The notes under the pieces: generated by a model
Databases searched by the model: none
Seen by the model: only the letters and a program-made list of their open reading frames with translations
Told to the model about the DNA's origin: nothing
Program-made: the position numbers and the translations under genes
Shown here: piece after piece, positions 1 through 8,460 of the stretch
How the letters are laid out: the number at the start of each line of letters is the position of its first letter
Position numbering within the stretch: position 1 is the stretch's first letter
Source: Planctomycetota bacterium
GTDB lineage: Bacteria > Planctomycetota > UBA1135 > GCA-002686595
Reading direction: 5' to 3'
NCBI GenBank assembly: GCA_016872715.1
Contig: VGZD01000021.1
Span: forward strand, 1 to 42,036
Length of the DNA stretch: 42,036 bases

Positions 1-1114
1 ACTTGGTCGCGAACACCCACTCGCGCAGCGGCGTTCGCCACGGCTCCGCGAGATACGGCGTCAGGCTGACCCCGTCGCTGCGCCGCAACGTCGCCTGCGC
101 GGCCGCGCTCGCCCCACACAGGTCGAGCACGGTCGGAAACACGTCGACGGAATTCACCAGCGCGTGGCACTGGCTGCCGGGATGCGCGACGGTCGGCCCT
201 GAGATGACGAGCGGCACGCGCACGCCGCCCTCGTACAGCGTCCCCTTCGCGCGGCCGGGAATCGACGGCGGTGTCACGACCTCGTTCGGCGAGCCGTTGT
301 CGCCGAGGAAGATGAAGGTCGTGCGCGAACGCACGCCGGGGTCCATCGACGTGAGCAAGCGACCGATCTCGGTGTCGAGCGCCTGCACGCTGGCGCGGTA
401 GTGCACGTCCGGCGTCGCACCGGGTGAGCCCGCGAGCGAATACGTGTGCAGCCCGCTCGGCGGCACGTGCCAAGGCAAGTGACCGGCGTTGAAGGCGACG
501 TACATCAGCCACGGCTCGCGCATCGTCGACGAACGCGCGATGGCCGCATCGACCTGTTCGCTGGTGCTGTAGGTCGTGCTCGCGAAGGCCACGCCATTGC
601 GGATCGTCGTGTGCGCCGTGTAGGTCTGCCCGAGGTACAGGTTGCCTGGCACGCCCTCGAACCAGTCGAAACCCTGCAGGTTGGGCGCGAGCGGGACCTG
701 TAGCGGAGGCGCGGTCAGGTGCCACTTGCCGATGGCCGAGCTCTCGAACGGCCACGGCGCGATCGCTTCGACGGCTTCGGGCAGCGTGATCTCGGAGGGC
801 TGGAGCGAGTGCTCGACGACACCCAGTGGCGACAGGAAGTTGCCGACACCCGTCCGAAACGAATAGCGCCCGGTCAGGATGCAGGCGCGACTCGGCGAGC
901 AGATCGGGTCGGTGTACGCGGCCTGAAACGCGACGCCCGTCGCCGCGAGCGCGTGCAAGTTGGGCGTCGGCGGAGCGTCGGGATGGCCGCCAAAGAGGCT
1001 CAGCATGTCGCAGCCGACGTCGTCCGCAAGCAGCACCACGACGTTGCCCGGCGTCGACGAGGCCTGCGGGAGGCCGAGCGCGGTGGCGAGGAGCAGGGTG
1101 GTGAGCATGACCAT
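1..1114 (-). CDS. Sulfatase (arylsulfatase type), C-terminus cut by window edge
   Basis: The visible 371 residues form a formylglycine-dependent sulfatase that would hydrolyse sulfate esters, probably outside the cytoplasm. An N-terminal hydrophobic stretch of about 18 residues ending in PQA looks like a Sec signal peptide. Metal-binding Asp31-Asp32 lie in LLADDVGCD. The modification motif CSPSR is at 72-76, so Cys72 is the predicted formylglycine, and GKWH follows further on. The usual DNGSPNE-like metal site is also present. The ATG at 1114 was chosen because it gives a full signal peptide; a second in-frame ATG is at 1108. The frame stays open to base 1, so the stop lies beyond the window. 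The gene follows the nuo operon on the same strand after about 100 bases. No matching sulfatase-maturing enzyme is identified in the window. The natural substrate is unknown. Confidence 0.9.
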   Translation of the reverse strand, partial: MVMLTTLLLATALGLPQASSTPGNVVVLLADDVGCDMLSLFGGHPDAPPTPNLHALAATGVAFQAAYTDPICSPSRACILTGRYSFRTGVGNFLSPLGVVEHSLQPSEITLPEAVEAIAPWPFESSAIGKWHLTAPPLQVPLAPNLQGFDWFEGVPGNLYLGQTYTAHTTIRNGVAFASTTYSTSEQVDAAIARSSTMREPWLMYVAFNAGHLPWHVPPSGLHTYSLAGSPGATPDVHYRASVQALDTEIGRLLTSMDPGVRSRTTFIFLGDNGSPNEVVTPPSIPGRAKGTLYEGGVRVPLVISGPTVAHPGSQCHALVNSVDVFPTVLDLCGASAAAQATLRRSDGVSLTPYLAEPWRTPLREWVFATK

Positions 1115-1214
1115 CTCGGGCGCAGAGCGCCGTACTAGCAAGTCTAGGCGCTCCCGAAGATCCGTGGGTCGAGCGATCCCGAGGGCGCCCGCACGGGGCT
1201 CCAGAGGCCTAGCG
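1115..1214. other. Intergenic segment with an imperfect hairpin
   Basis: This gap separates the end of the nuo transcript from the sulfatase start. Arms at 1147-1162 and 1175-1189 can pair over about 14 bp, with one mismatch, one bulge and a few G-U pairs, around a 12-base loop. No T-run follows on the minus strand, so it is not a textbook intrinsic terminator. It may still slow or end nuo transcription. No convincing promoter for the sulfatase was seen. Confidence 0.3.
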
Positions 1215-1325
1215 TCAGCAGTTTTCGCGGCGTCGACGCAGCAGGAAGACCGCGGTCACGACCACCGCCACGATGGTGACCACGAGCAGCTCGCCCGGGC
1301 TGAAGAGCACCAACGCGGCCAACAT
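1215..1325 (-). CDS. Possible 36-residue single-span membrane protein after nuoN
   Basis: A small ORF starts 16 bases after the nuoN stop and encodes 36 residues. It has a short N-terminal segment, a PGELLVV turn, a hydrophobic helix of about 17 residues and a basic end, LLRRRREN. The layout resembles a single-span protein with the positive end inside, and loosely the N-terminus of TatA-like proteins, but it lacks an amphipathic helix. GGAG occurs upstream, although one copy abuts the ATG and is too close to act as a ribosome site. It might be a small complex I accessory protein or a chance ORF. I do not recognise a family. Confidence 0.35.
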   Translation of the reverse strand: MLAALVLFSPGELLVVTIVAVVVTAVFLLRRRRENC

Positions 1326-1341
1326 CTCCGCCGACTCCGGC

Positions 1342-2829
1342 TCAGGAGCCCGCAGCGCCGCGAATCAAGTCGAGGCTGCGGCTCGCCCAGCTCTCCAGCG
1401 GCGCGACATACAGGCCCAAGCCGACCGTCGCGAGCCCGAGCACCGTGACAAAGCCGGTGAGCACGGGCGCGGGGGCCGCGTCCTGCTCGGCGGGCTTCTC
1501 GAGGAACAGCGCCTTCGCGACGCGCAAGTAATAGAACAGGCTCACCACGCTGTTCAGCGCGGCGATCATCACCAGCCACAGCAGGCCCTCGTCGACGCCC
1601 TCGACGAACAGCAGGTACTTGCCGTAGAAGCCGACCGTCGGCGGCAGGCCCGTGAGGCTCACGAGGAACGCCACCATGACCATCGAGATCAGCGGCGCCT
1701 TGAAGCCCATGCCCTTGAGGCTGTCGATCGTGTCGGAGCCCGTGACGCCCTCGAAGTACACGAGGAAGCCGAACGCGCCGAGGTTCATGAAGTAGTACGC
1801 GGCGAGGTAGTACATCGCCGCCGAAAAACCCTCGCGCGTCATGCACGCGATGCCGACCATCACGTAGCCAGCGTGCGCGATCGAGGAGTACGCCAGCATG
1901 CGCTTGAGGCTCGACTGGCGCAGCGCGGCGAAGTTGCCGAGCGTCATCGTGATCGCGGCGAGCAGACCGAGCATCAAGGCCACGCGCTCGCCATAGCCGC
2001 CGAGCGCCGTCGCGCCCTGTCCGAGGAACAGCGCCGCGAGGAAGCGCAGCAGCGCGCCGAAGCCCGCCGCCTTCGAGGCCACCGCAAGGAAGGTCGTCAC
2101 CGGCGTCGGCGCACCTTCGTACACGTCCGGCGTCCAGAAGTGGAACGGCGCGAGCGAGATCTTGTAGGCGAAGCCCGCGAGGATCAGCACGGTCGCGATG
2201 CCGAACGGGATCGGGTTCGAGCCGACCTGCGCGACGAGGTTGGGACTCGTCGCCATCAGCGACAGATCGATCGTGCCCGTCAGGCCGTACAGCAGGCTGA
2301 TGCCGTACACCATGATGCCCGTGGAGAGGCCGCCGAAGATGACGTACTTCATCGACGCCTCGGCGGACTTGCGGTTGCCCTTGTGGAAGCCCGCGAGCGA
2401 GTACGACGAGAGCGAGAGCAGCTCGAAGCCCAACACCATGAGCAGCAGGTTGTTGGTGCTGACCATGAAGAAGATGCCGATCGCGGCGCCGAGCAGCAGG
2501 AAGTAGTACTCCCCCACTCCGCTCTTGCGCTCGCGGCGGTCGTGCATCACGTACAGCACGACGACGGCCAGCGCGGCGACGGTGAAAAGCTTGAAGAAGT
2601 TGCCGAACTGGTCGATCGACACCATGCCGAAGGCCGTGTGCGCCTCGACACCCCACTGGCCGAACAAGAACCACGCCGTGGCGGCGAGGCCCGCGAGCGA
2701 GAGGTAGCCGACGCGCACCGACTCGCGCCCCTTGACGACGAGGTCGAACACGAGCGCGGCGAGCGCCGTGACCGTCAGCACGATCTCCGGCGCGATCGAC
2801 GCGAGGCCTTCGAGGTACGGATTGCTCAA
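1342..2829 (-). CDS. nuoN: NADH-quinone oxidoreductase subunit N
   Basis: NuoN (495 residues) is one of the three antiporter-like proton-pumping subunits of the complex I membrane arm. It is hydrophobic throughout, with about 14 predicted helices. The conserved TM5 glutamate lies in LGFELLSLSSYSLAGF and the pumping lysine in AYKISLAPFHFW, followed by TPDVYEGAPTP, which is typical of the family. The start is TTG at 2829; GGAG lies about 8 bases upstream and no ATG fits the family N-terminus. The gene begins 19 bases after nuoM and is the last recognised nuo gene of the operon. Confidence 0.96.
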   Translation of the reverse strand: MSNPYLEGLASIAPEIVLTVTALAALVFDLVVKGRESVRVGYLSLAGLAATAWFLFGQWGVEAHTAFGMVSIDQFGNFFKLFTVAALAVVVLYVMHDRRERKSGVGEYYFLLLGAAIGIFFMVSTNNLLLMVLGFELLSLSSYSLAGFHKGNRKSAEASMKYVIFGGLSTGIMVYGISLLYGLTGTIDLSLMATSPNLVAQVGSNPIPFGIATVLILAGFAYKISLAPFHFWTPDVYEGAPTPVTTFLAVASKAAGFGALLRFLAALFLGQGATALGGYGERVALMLGLLAAITMTLGNFAALRQSSLKRMLAYSSIAHAGYVMVGIACMTREGFSAAMYYLAAYYFMNLGAFGFLVYFEGVTGSDTIDSLKGMGFKAPLISMVMVAFLVSLTGLPPTVGFYGKYLLFVEGVDEGLLWLVMIAALNSVVSLFYYLRVAKALFLEKPAEQDAAPAPVLTGFVTVLGLATVGLGLYVAPLESWASRSLDLIRGAAGS

Positions 2830-2848
2830 GGGTGCGCTCCGGCCGGGC

Positions 2849-4414
2849 TCAGCCCTGGACCTTCAGGATGTTGATCAGGTTCTGAACGCTGGGGTGCATC
2901 CAGTCGAGCAGCAGGTACGGCAGGATGCCGAAGAGCACGCACAGGAACAGGAACGGCGCCTGACAGAACACCTCGCGCGCGTTGATCTCCTCGATGCCTT
3001 CGTACTTCGCGTTCTTCTTGCCGAGGAACACGCGCTGCATGGCGTACAGCAGGAAGGCCGCGGTGAAGACGATGCCGAGCGTCGAAACCAACACGAGCAC
3101 TTGGAAGCGCGTGTCCTTGGCCTCGAAAGCGCCGACCAGCGTCATCGCCTCGCTGACGAAACCCGCGAGGCCCGGCAGGCCGAGCGCGGCGAAGAAGCCC
3201 AACGTGGTCAGCGCCCAGTAGCGCGGCATCAACTGCGAGAGGCCGCCAAAGCCGTTCAGGTCGCGGTGGTGAGCACGGTCGTAGACCACGCCCACGATGA
3301 GGAACAGCGCGGCGCTCGAGGTGCCGTGGTTGAACATCTGGAGCACGGCGCCCTCCATGCCCCACACGGTGAAGGCGGCCATGCCGAGCAGCACGTAGCC
3401 CATGTGGCTGACCGAGCTGTACGCGACCATCTTCTTGAAGTCCGACTGGCCGAGCGCGACGAACGCGCCGTAGACGATGCTGATCACGCCCAGCACACCG
3501 AGCGCGAAGGCCGACTCGTGGAAGGCGTCCGGCGCCAGCGGGAAGCAGGCGCGCAGCATGCCGTAGCCGCCGAGCTTGAGCAGGATGCCCGCGAGGATGA
3601 CCGAGATCGGCGTCGGCGCCTCGACGTGGGCGTCGGGCAGCCACGTGTGGAACGGCCACACCGGCACCTTGATCGCAAAGCCCACGAACAGGAACCAGAA
3701 CACCCACGTGGTGAAGTCCATGCCGAGCAGCACGCCGTGCGCTGGCAGGCTCGCGCCCATGAGCTTGCCGCTGACGGCGAGTTCCGTGAGCTGCGGGATC
3801 GAGAACGTGCCCGAGTCGAGGCGCAGGGCCACGATCGCGACGAGCATCAGCACCGAGCCCGCCAGCGTGTAGAGGAAGAACTTGATCGCCGCGTACTCAC
3901 GCCGCGGCCCGCCCCAGATGCCGATCAGGAAATACATCGGCAGGAGCATCACCTCCCAGAACACGTAGAACAGGAACAGGTCGAGGCTGACGAACACGCC
4001 GAGGATGCCGACTTCGAGCATCAGGAGCAGCGCGTAGTAGGCCTTGCCGGCCTTCTCCATGCCGAAGCTCGCGATGACGCCGACGAACAGCAGCACGGTC
4101 GTGAGCCACACGAGCGCCACCGACAGGCCGTCGATGCCGACGTAGTACTGGGCGCCGATCGAGTCGATCCAGTCGAAGCGCTGCACGAACTGCGCGCCGA
4201 GGATGTCGCCGCCCGCGCGCGCGGCCTGAATCTCGGCCAGCGAGCGCTGCTCGAAGCCCGAGAAGTACAGCCACGTTCCGAGCACCATCGCGACGAACGT
4301 GGCCGCGAGGCTCACGCCCTTGATGGCGTTCATGGACGTCTTGGGCATGAGCAGGATCACCGCCATGCCGATCAGCGGGAGGAAGGTGATCCAAGTCAGG
4401 ATCTGGGACTGCAT
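2849..4414 (-). CDS. nuoM: NADH-quinone oxidoreductase subunit M
   Basis: NuoM (521 residues) is the middle antiporter-like subunit of the membrane arm. Family marks include the TM5 glutamate in YVFWEVMLLPMYFLIG, the lysine in AIKVPVWPFHTWLPDAH, and EAPTPISVILAG after it. KKMVAYSSVSHMGYVLLG carries the second conserved lysine region. Length is normal for NuoM. The ATG at 4414 follows nuoL after 27 bases without a strong Shine-Dalgarno sequence. It belongs to the continuous minus-strand nuo operon and should work with NuoL and NuoN in proton translocation. Confidence 0.97.
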   Translation of the reverse strand: MQSQILTWITFLPLIGMAVILLMPKTSMNAIKGVSLAATFVAMVLGTWLYFSGFEQRSLAEIQAARAGGDILGAQFVQRFDWIDSIGAQYYVGIDGLSVALVWLTTVLLFVGVIASFGMEKAGKAYYALLLMLEVGILGVFVSLDLFLFYVFWEVMLLPMYFLIGIWGGPRREYAAIKFFLYTLAGSVLMLVAIVALRLDSGTFSIPQLTELAVSGKLMGASLPAHGVLLGMDFTTWVFWFLFVGFAIKVPVWPFHTWLPDAHVEAPTPISVILAGILLKLGGYGMLRACFPLAPDAFHESAFALGVLGVISIVYGAFVALGQSDFKKMVAYSSVSHMGYVLLGMAAFTVWGMEGAVLQMFNHGTSSAALFLIVGVVYDRAHHRDLNGFGGLSQLMPRYWALTTLGFFAALGLPGLAGFVSEAMTLVGAFEAKDTRFQVLVLVSTLGIVFTAAFLLYAMQRVFLGKKNAKYEGIEEINAREVFCQAPFLFLCVLFGILPYLLLDWMHPSVQNLINILKVQG

Positions 4415-4441
4415 GGGGAGGGTGGGACGGCTGAGATCCGA

Positions 4442-6949
4442 CTAGAGGAGGATGAGCCAGACGGCGAGCGCGAGCCCGCCGAAGACCGCGAAGGTCGCGT
4501 ACTGCTGCACGCGGCCGGATTGGAACAGGCGCACGAGGGACCCGAAGGTCTGCGTGAACAGGCCGACGCCGTTGACCGCGCCGTCGATCACGACGCGGTC
4601 GAAGGTGGCCGAGCCCTTGCCGAAGGACATGCCGATGCGACCGACGAGGTTGACGGTGGCGTCCACGACGTGGCGGTCGATCCAGCCGAGGAAGTTGGCG
4701 ACGTGCACCGACGCGCCGATCACGCTCGCGTCGGGCTCGTAGCGCGGCTCGTCCTTGCGCTTCATGTCGACCACGATCGCGGTGCCGAGCGCCTCGTCGA
4801 CGAAGTACTTGCCCTTGACCACTTCGTAGATCGCGTGGATCGCGTGGGTGATTCGGCCCGCGATGCGCTGCGAGCGCTCCCAGCCGCGGCCGTAGATCAG
4901 CCACGCGACGAGGATGCCGAGCGAAGCCACCGCCAGCGACACGCACAGCGCGACGGTGTGGGCCTGATGCGCCGCGTGCTCGTCAACGGCCACCGCGGCG
5001 GCGAGCCGGTCGCCGATCTGCGCGCCGTAGAGCGACTGGAACGAGACGCTGGTCTCGAACCACGTGTGGGCGTGCTCCCAGAACTTCAGGCTGTGCAGCG
5101 GGTCCGCCAGCCAGAAGTGGCCGCCGAACACGCCGAGGAAGGCGAGGATGCACAGGGCCACCAAGATCGGGAGCGGCGACTCGTGCGGCGTCGCGTGCTC
5201 AGCGTGGCTGTCGTGCCCGTGCGCATCGTGCCCGTGCGCATCGTGCCCGTGCGCATCGTGCCCGTGCGCATCGTGCCCGTGCGCATCGTGCCCGTGCGCG
5301 CTCGCCGCATGGGCATGCGCGGGAGCGGCGTGAGCGTGGCTGTGCCCGTGATCAGCGTGCCCGTGATCAGCGTGTCCATGGTCAGCGTGCCCGTGATCAG
5401 CGTGCCCGTGATCAGCGTGCCCGTGATCGTCGTGCCCGCCGCCGTGGTGCGCGAAGGGGCTCTCGACCGTGCCCGGACGGTAGCTGTCCGAGAAGGTCAT
5501 GAAGATCATGCGGAACATGTAGAAGGCCGTGCAGGCCGCCGCGAGCGGCAGGCCGACCGCGGCGAAGAAGCTCGCGCCCGTGAACCTGCCGCCGAGGATG
5601 TTCTCCCAAGCGCGCAGGATGATCATGTCCTTCGAGTAGAAGCCCGAGAAGAACGGGATGCCCGCGATGGCGATCGTCGACGCGAGCATGCACGCGAAAG
5701 TGATCGGCATGTGCTTGCGCACGCCGCCCATGTTGCGCATGTCCTGCTCGTGGTGGCAGCCGTGGATCACGGAGCCCGCGGAAAGGAACAGGCAGGCCTT
5801 GAAGAAGGCGTGCGTGACCATGTGGAACAGGCCCGCGACCACGCCGCCGAGGCCGATCGCGGCGACCATGAAACCCAACTGCGAGATCGTCGACCACGCC
5901 AGCACGGCCTTCAGGTCGTAGGCCGTGGTGCCGATCGTGGCCGCGAAGATCGCGGTGATCGTTCCGACCGCCGCGATCACGTTGAGCACGTCGGGCGTGA
6001 ACATCGGGTAGCAGCGCCCGAGCAGGAACACGCCGGCGGCGACCATCGTCGCGGCGTGGATCATGGCGCTCACCGGCGTCGGGCCCGCCATGGCGTCGGG
6101 CAGCCAGATGTGCAGCGGGAACTGCGCCGACTTGCCGATCGTGCCGCCGAAGATGAACAGGCCGCCCACCGTCATCCACAGCGGATACTCGCCGGGGTGC
6201 AGCGACTGGTGCCGCGCGAGCTCCTCGATCGAGAGGCGCCACAGCTCGGTGAAGCGGAAGGTCTCGAACTTCCAGAAGAAGATCACCATGCCGACGAGCA
6301 GGCAGGTGTCGCCGACGCGCGTCGTGAGGAAGGCCTTCTTGCAGGCCTTGGTGGCCCACTTGTGGAAGTAGCCGCTCGAGGGATCGTGGCTGAAGTGGCC
6401 GATGAGCAGGTAGCTCATCAGGCCCATGAGCTCCCAGAAGATGAACAGGAACAGCAGGTTGTCCGACAGGACCAGCCCGAGCATCGCGAACGTGAACAGC
6501 GAGATGTTCGCGAAGAAGATGTGGTAGCGCGGCGTGCCGTGCATGTACCCGATCGAGAACAGGTGCACGCAGAAGCTCACGACGCCGACGACCATCAGCA
6601 TCGCGGCGCCGAGCGGGTCGTAGAAGATCGCCGCCGAGACGTTGGCGACGCCGTTGGCGAGCTCGTCGCTCGAGTAGAACCAGTGGAACCACAGACCGGC
6701 CTCGTCGCCGGAGTGGTGGCGGAACTCGAGCCCGTGGTACGCGGCCCACAGGGACTTGGCGAACATCAACACGGTGATGCTCGCGGTGGCGAACAAGCCG
6801 CTGGTGAGCAACCAGTCGCCTTGCCGCGGCAGGCGCTTGCCCGCCGCGATCTGGATCACGTAGCCGACGAGCGGCAGCACGAACGCCAAGAACAGGAGCT
6901 TGAAGTCCTGTGCCGGGTCGAACGCGAGGAAGTGGGATTCCGCGGTCAT
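4442..6949 (-). CDS. nuoL: NADH-quinone oxidoreductase subunit L with His-rich insertion
   Basis: NuoL is the distal antiporter-like subunit, carrying the long lateral helix in known complexes. At 835 residues it is well above the usual 610-670. The core is intact: LFIFWELMGLMSYLLIGHF with the key glutamate, GKSAQFPLHIWLPDAM with the pumping lysine, and VTHAFFKACLFLSAGS. After the segment ending RPGTVESPF there is a His-rich insertion, roughly residues 500-590, made of ADHGH and AHGHD repeats with about 34 histidines. Membrane segments resume after it, then a soluble stretch and a final hydrophobic helix. The insertion lies between transmembrane segments, so it should form a loop at one membrane face. 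The ATG at 6949 lies 22 bases after the nuoK stop. The reading frame runs uninterrupted through the repeats. Confidence 0.96.
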   Translation of the reverse strand: MTAESHFLAFDPAQDFKLLFLAFVLPLVGYVIQIAAGKRLPRQGDWLLTSGLFATASITVLMFAKSLWAAYHGLEFRHHSGDEAGLWFHWFYSSDELANGVANVSAAIFYDPLGAAMLMVVGVVSFCVHLFSIGYMHGTPRYHIFFANISLFTFAMLGLVLSDNLLFLFIFWELMGLMSYLLIGHFSHDPSSGYFHKWATKACKKAFLTTRVGDTCLLVGMVIFFWKFETFRFTELWRLSIEELARHQSLHPGEYPLWMTVGGLFIFGGTIGKSAQFPLHIWLPDAMAGPTPVSAMIHAATMVAAGVFLLGRCYPMFTPDVLNVIAAVGTITAIFAATIGTTAYDLKAVLAWSTISQLGFMVAAIGLGGVVAGLFHMVTHAFFKACLFLSAGSVIHGCHHEQDMRNMGGVRKHMPITFACMLASTIAIAGIPFFSGFYSKDMIILRAWENILGGRFTGASFFAAVGLPLAAACTAFYMFRMIFMTFSDSYRPGTVESPFAHHGGGHDDHGHADHGHADHGHADHGHADHGHADHGHSHAHAAPAHAHAASAHGHDAHGHDAHGHDAHGHDAHGHDAHGHDSHAEHATPHESPLPILVALCILAFLGVFGGHFWLADPLHSLKFWEHAHTWFETSVSFQSLYGAQIGDRLAAAVAVDEHAAHQAHTVALCVSLAVASLGILVAWLIYGRGWERSQRIAGRITHAIHAIYEVVKGKYFVDEALGTAIVVDMKRKDEPRYEPDASVIGASVHVANFLGWIDRHVVDATVNLVGRIGMSFGKGSATFDRVVIDGAVNGVGLFTQTFGSLVRLFQSGRVQQYATFAVFGGLALAVWLILL
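5211..5300. repeat. Six tandem 15-bp repeats inside nuoL (AHGHD units)
   Basis: Six consecutive copies of tcgtgcccgtgcgca start at 5211, 5226, 5241, 5256, 5271 and 5286; only the last differs, in its final base. On the minus strand each unit encodes AHGHD. The unit length is a multiple of three, so copy changes keep the nuoL frame. The near-identity at DNA level suggests recent expansion by slippage. Confidence 0.93.
5342..5431. repeat. Six tandem 15-bp repeats inside nuoL (ADHGH units)
   Basis: Six units of gtgcccgtgatcagc start at 5342, 5357, 5372, 5387, 5402 and 5417. The third unit has two base changes and the last differs in its final three bases. They encode five ADHGH units and one DDHGH. 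The block is separated from the neighbouring AHGHD array by a short Ala/His/Pro spacer at 5301-5341, so the two arrays expanded separately from different units. Confidence 0.93.
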
Positions 6950-6971
6950 GCGTGGGACTCTGCGTTCGCGC

Positions 6972-7289
6972 TCACTCGCGCAGGAGGTCGGCCTCGGCAG
7001 GCTTGACCGAGTTGAACAGGTGGAAGACGTTGAGCACGATCGCGAGCGCGACCGCGGCCTCGGCCGCGGCGAGGATGATCACGAAGATCGCGAACATGCG
7101 CCCGTCGAGGTTGCTCTGGGACCCCTCCGCGTGGTTGAAGCGGTTGAAGGCCACGAAGTTGATGTTGGCGGCGTTGAGGATCATCTCGATCCCCATCAGC
7201 ACGTAGAGCACGTTGCGCCGCACGAGGATGGCGACGATCCCCAGCGCGAACAGCGCCGCGGAGACCGCGATGTAGGCTCCCAGTCCCAT
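6972..7289 (-). CDS. nuoK: NADH-quinone oxidoreductase subunit K
   Basis: NuoK (105 residues) is a three-helix membrane subunit next to NuoJ. The two membrane glutamates needed for coupled proton transfer are visible: Glu35 in LMGIEMILNAANINF and Glu77 in IILAAAEAAVALAIVL. The length matches the family. The ATG at 7289 shares one base with the nuoJ stop (TGATG), which suggests translational coupling. Confidence 0.97.
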   Translation of the reverse strand: MGLGAYIAVSAALFALGIVAILVRRNVLYVLMGIEMILNAANINFVAFNRFNHAEGSQSNLDGRMFAIFVIILAAAEAAVALAIVLNVFHLFNSVKPAEADLLRE

Positions 7290-7894
7290 CAGCCCTGCGC
7301 TCCTTCGTCCTGCAGGTCGATCTTGCGGCGGCGCGCGACGTACACGGCCGCGACCAGCGCGACGGTGAGCACGATGGCCGCGAGCTCGAAGGCGATCGCG
7401 TATTGGTCGTAGGCGAGGAAGCCCACGCCGATGCGCTCGGTGGCGTGCTCGGGCTCGGCGAGCTCCGCGGCCTGCACCCAGTTGACGGTCGAGGCGACCT
7501 TGGCCGCGACGAACGCCACGCCCGCGCCGACCGCGACGAGGCCCGACAGCACGCGCGGCAGCTTGCGCTCGGTCAGATCCGGCGGGCTCAACATCACGCC
7601 GAACAGGATCAGAGCGAGGATGCCGCCGACGTAGATCAGGATCTGGCTCATCGCCAGAAAGTCCGAGCCGAGCAGCAGGAACAGGCCCGCGGTGCCGCCG
7701 AACGTGCCGATCAGGCAGAAGGCGCTGCGCACGACCGAGCGCTCCCAGATGCACAGGAGCGAGCCCGCGAGCACGAGGATCGCGAACAGCGCGAAGGCCG
7801 CGCCGCCAGCGCCGCCCATGAGCGTGCACAGCGCCAGCGCGCCGAGCGATCCCGCCGCGAGCAGGCCGTAGAAGAGCTTGTCCGAGAGTTCCAT
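7289..7894 (-). CDS. nuoJ: NADH-quinone oxidoreductase subunit J
   Basis: NuoJ (201 residues) is a five-helix membrane subunit. The conserved TM3 region reads YVGGILALILFGVMLSPPD, matching the family's GAI-x-VLFLFVIM-type segment. The C-terminus is basic (YVARRRKIDLQDEGAQG). The start codon directly follows the nuoI stop (TAG-ATG, no gap), and its stop overlaps the nuoK start by one base, so J and K are probably translated together. Confidence 0.95.
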   Translation of the reverse strand: MELSDKLFYGLLAAGSLGALALCTLMGGAGGAAFALFAILVLAGSLLCIWERSVVRSAFCLIGTFGGTAGLFLLLGSDFLAMSQILIYVGGILALILFGVMLSPPDLTERKLPRVLSGLVAVGAGVAFVAAKVASTVNWVQAAELAEPEHATERIGVGFLAYDQYAIAFELAAIVLTVALVAAVYVARRRKIDLQDEGAQG

Positions 7895-8455
7895 CTACTC
7901 GTCCTTCTCCTCGGTCGAGGCGCCCGCGGCGCCCGCGCCGCCCTTCGCCGCGGCCTTGGCGGCCTTGGCGGCTTCCTTGGCGGCCTTGGCGACCTCGGCT
8001 TCCTTCATGCGGATGCGGGCCTCGCGCGCCATGCCCTTGAACGAGAGCAGGTCGTGCTTGAACTCCGAGCGGTCGAAGGTGACGAACGCGTACTCCGTGC
8101 CCATGTGGATGCAGTCCTTGGGGCAGGGGTACACGCACAGCTCGCAGAACATGCACTTTTGGTAGTCGAGCGTGAAGCTGATCCACTCGAGCTCCTTGCC
8201 GTGGCGCACGGCCTCCATCTCGATGCAGTCGATGGGGCACGCGCGCGCGCAGGCGAGGCAATTGATGCACTTCTCCTGCTCGAGGTAGTGGATGCCGCGA
8301 TACCGATCGGGAATCGGCATGCGCTCATCGGGGTACTGGACGGTGATCGGCTTCTGGAGCATGTAGCGCCAGGTGATCTTCATCCCGACCAGCGTCGTCT
8401 TGACGCTGTCCCAGATGTTCTTGACGTAGGCTTGAGCGGTTTCGGTCTGCTGCAT
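7895..8455 (-). CDS. nuoI: NADH-quinone oxidoreductase subunit I (2x[4Fe-4S])
   Basis: NuoI (186 residues) carries clusters N6a and N6b and passes electrons to NuoB. Two CxxCxxCxxxCP motifs are seen: Cys63-66-69-73 and Cys101-104-107-111. The N-terminus has the family's membrane-contact segment (TTLVGMKITWRYML). The C-terminus has an unusual tail of about 35 residues rich in Ala and Lys, ending STEEKDE, of unknown role. The ATG at 8455 lies 5 bases after the nuoH stop and gives the family N-terminus. Confidence 0.96.
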   Translation of the reverse strand: MQQTETAQAYVKNIWDSVKTTLVGMKITWRYMLQKPITVQYPDERMPIPDRYRGIHYLEQEKCINCLACARACPIDCIEMEAVRHGKELEWISFTLDYQKCMFCELCVYPCPKDCIHMGTEYAFVTFDRSEFKHDLLSFKGMAREARIRMKEAEVAKAAKEAAKAAKAAAKGGAGAAGASTEEKDE

Positions 8456-8460
8456 GGTGC

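Noticed and set aside
5211-5431. Possible CRISPR-like or regulatory repeat array
   Set aside because: The 15-bp units are tandem without spacers, in frame within nuoL and encode a simple His-rich peptide.
1273-7006. Very long plus-strand ORFs opposite the nuo operon (up to 1424 codons)
   Set aside because: They are rich in Arg, Glu, His, Asp and Gln with no domains, and lie opposite genes with clear family motifs; they are GC-driven shadows of nuoN, nuoM and nuoL.
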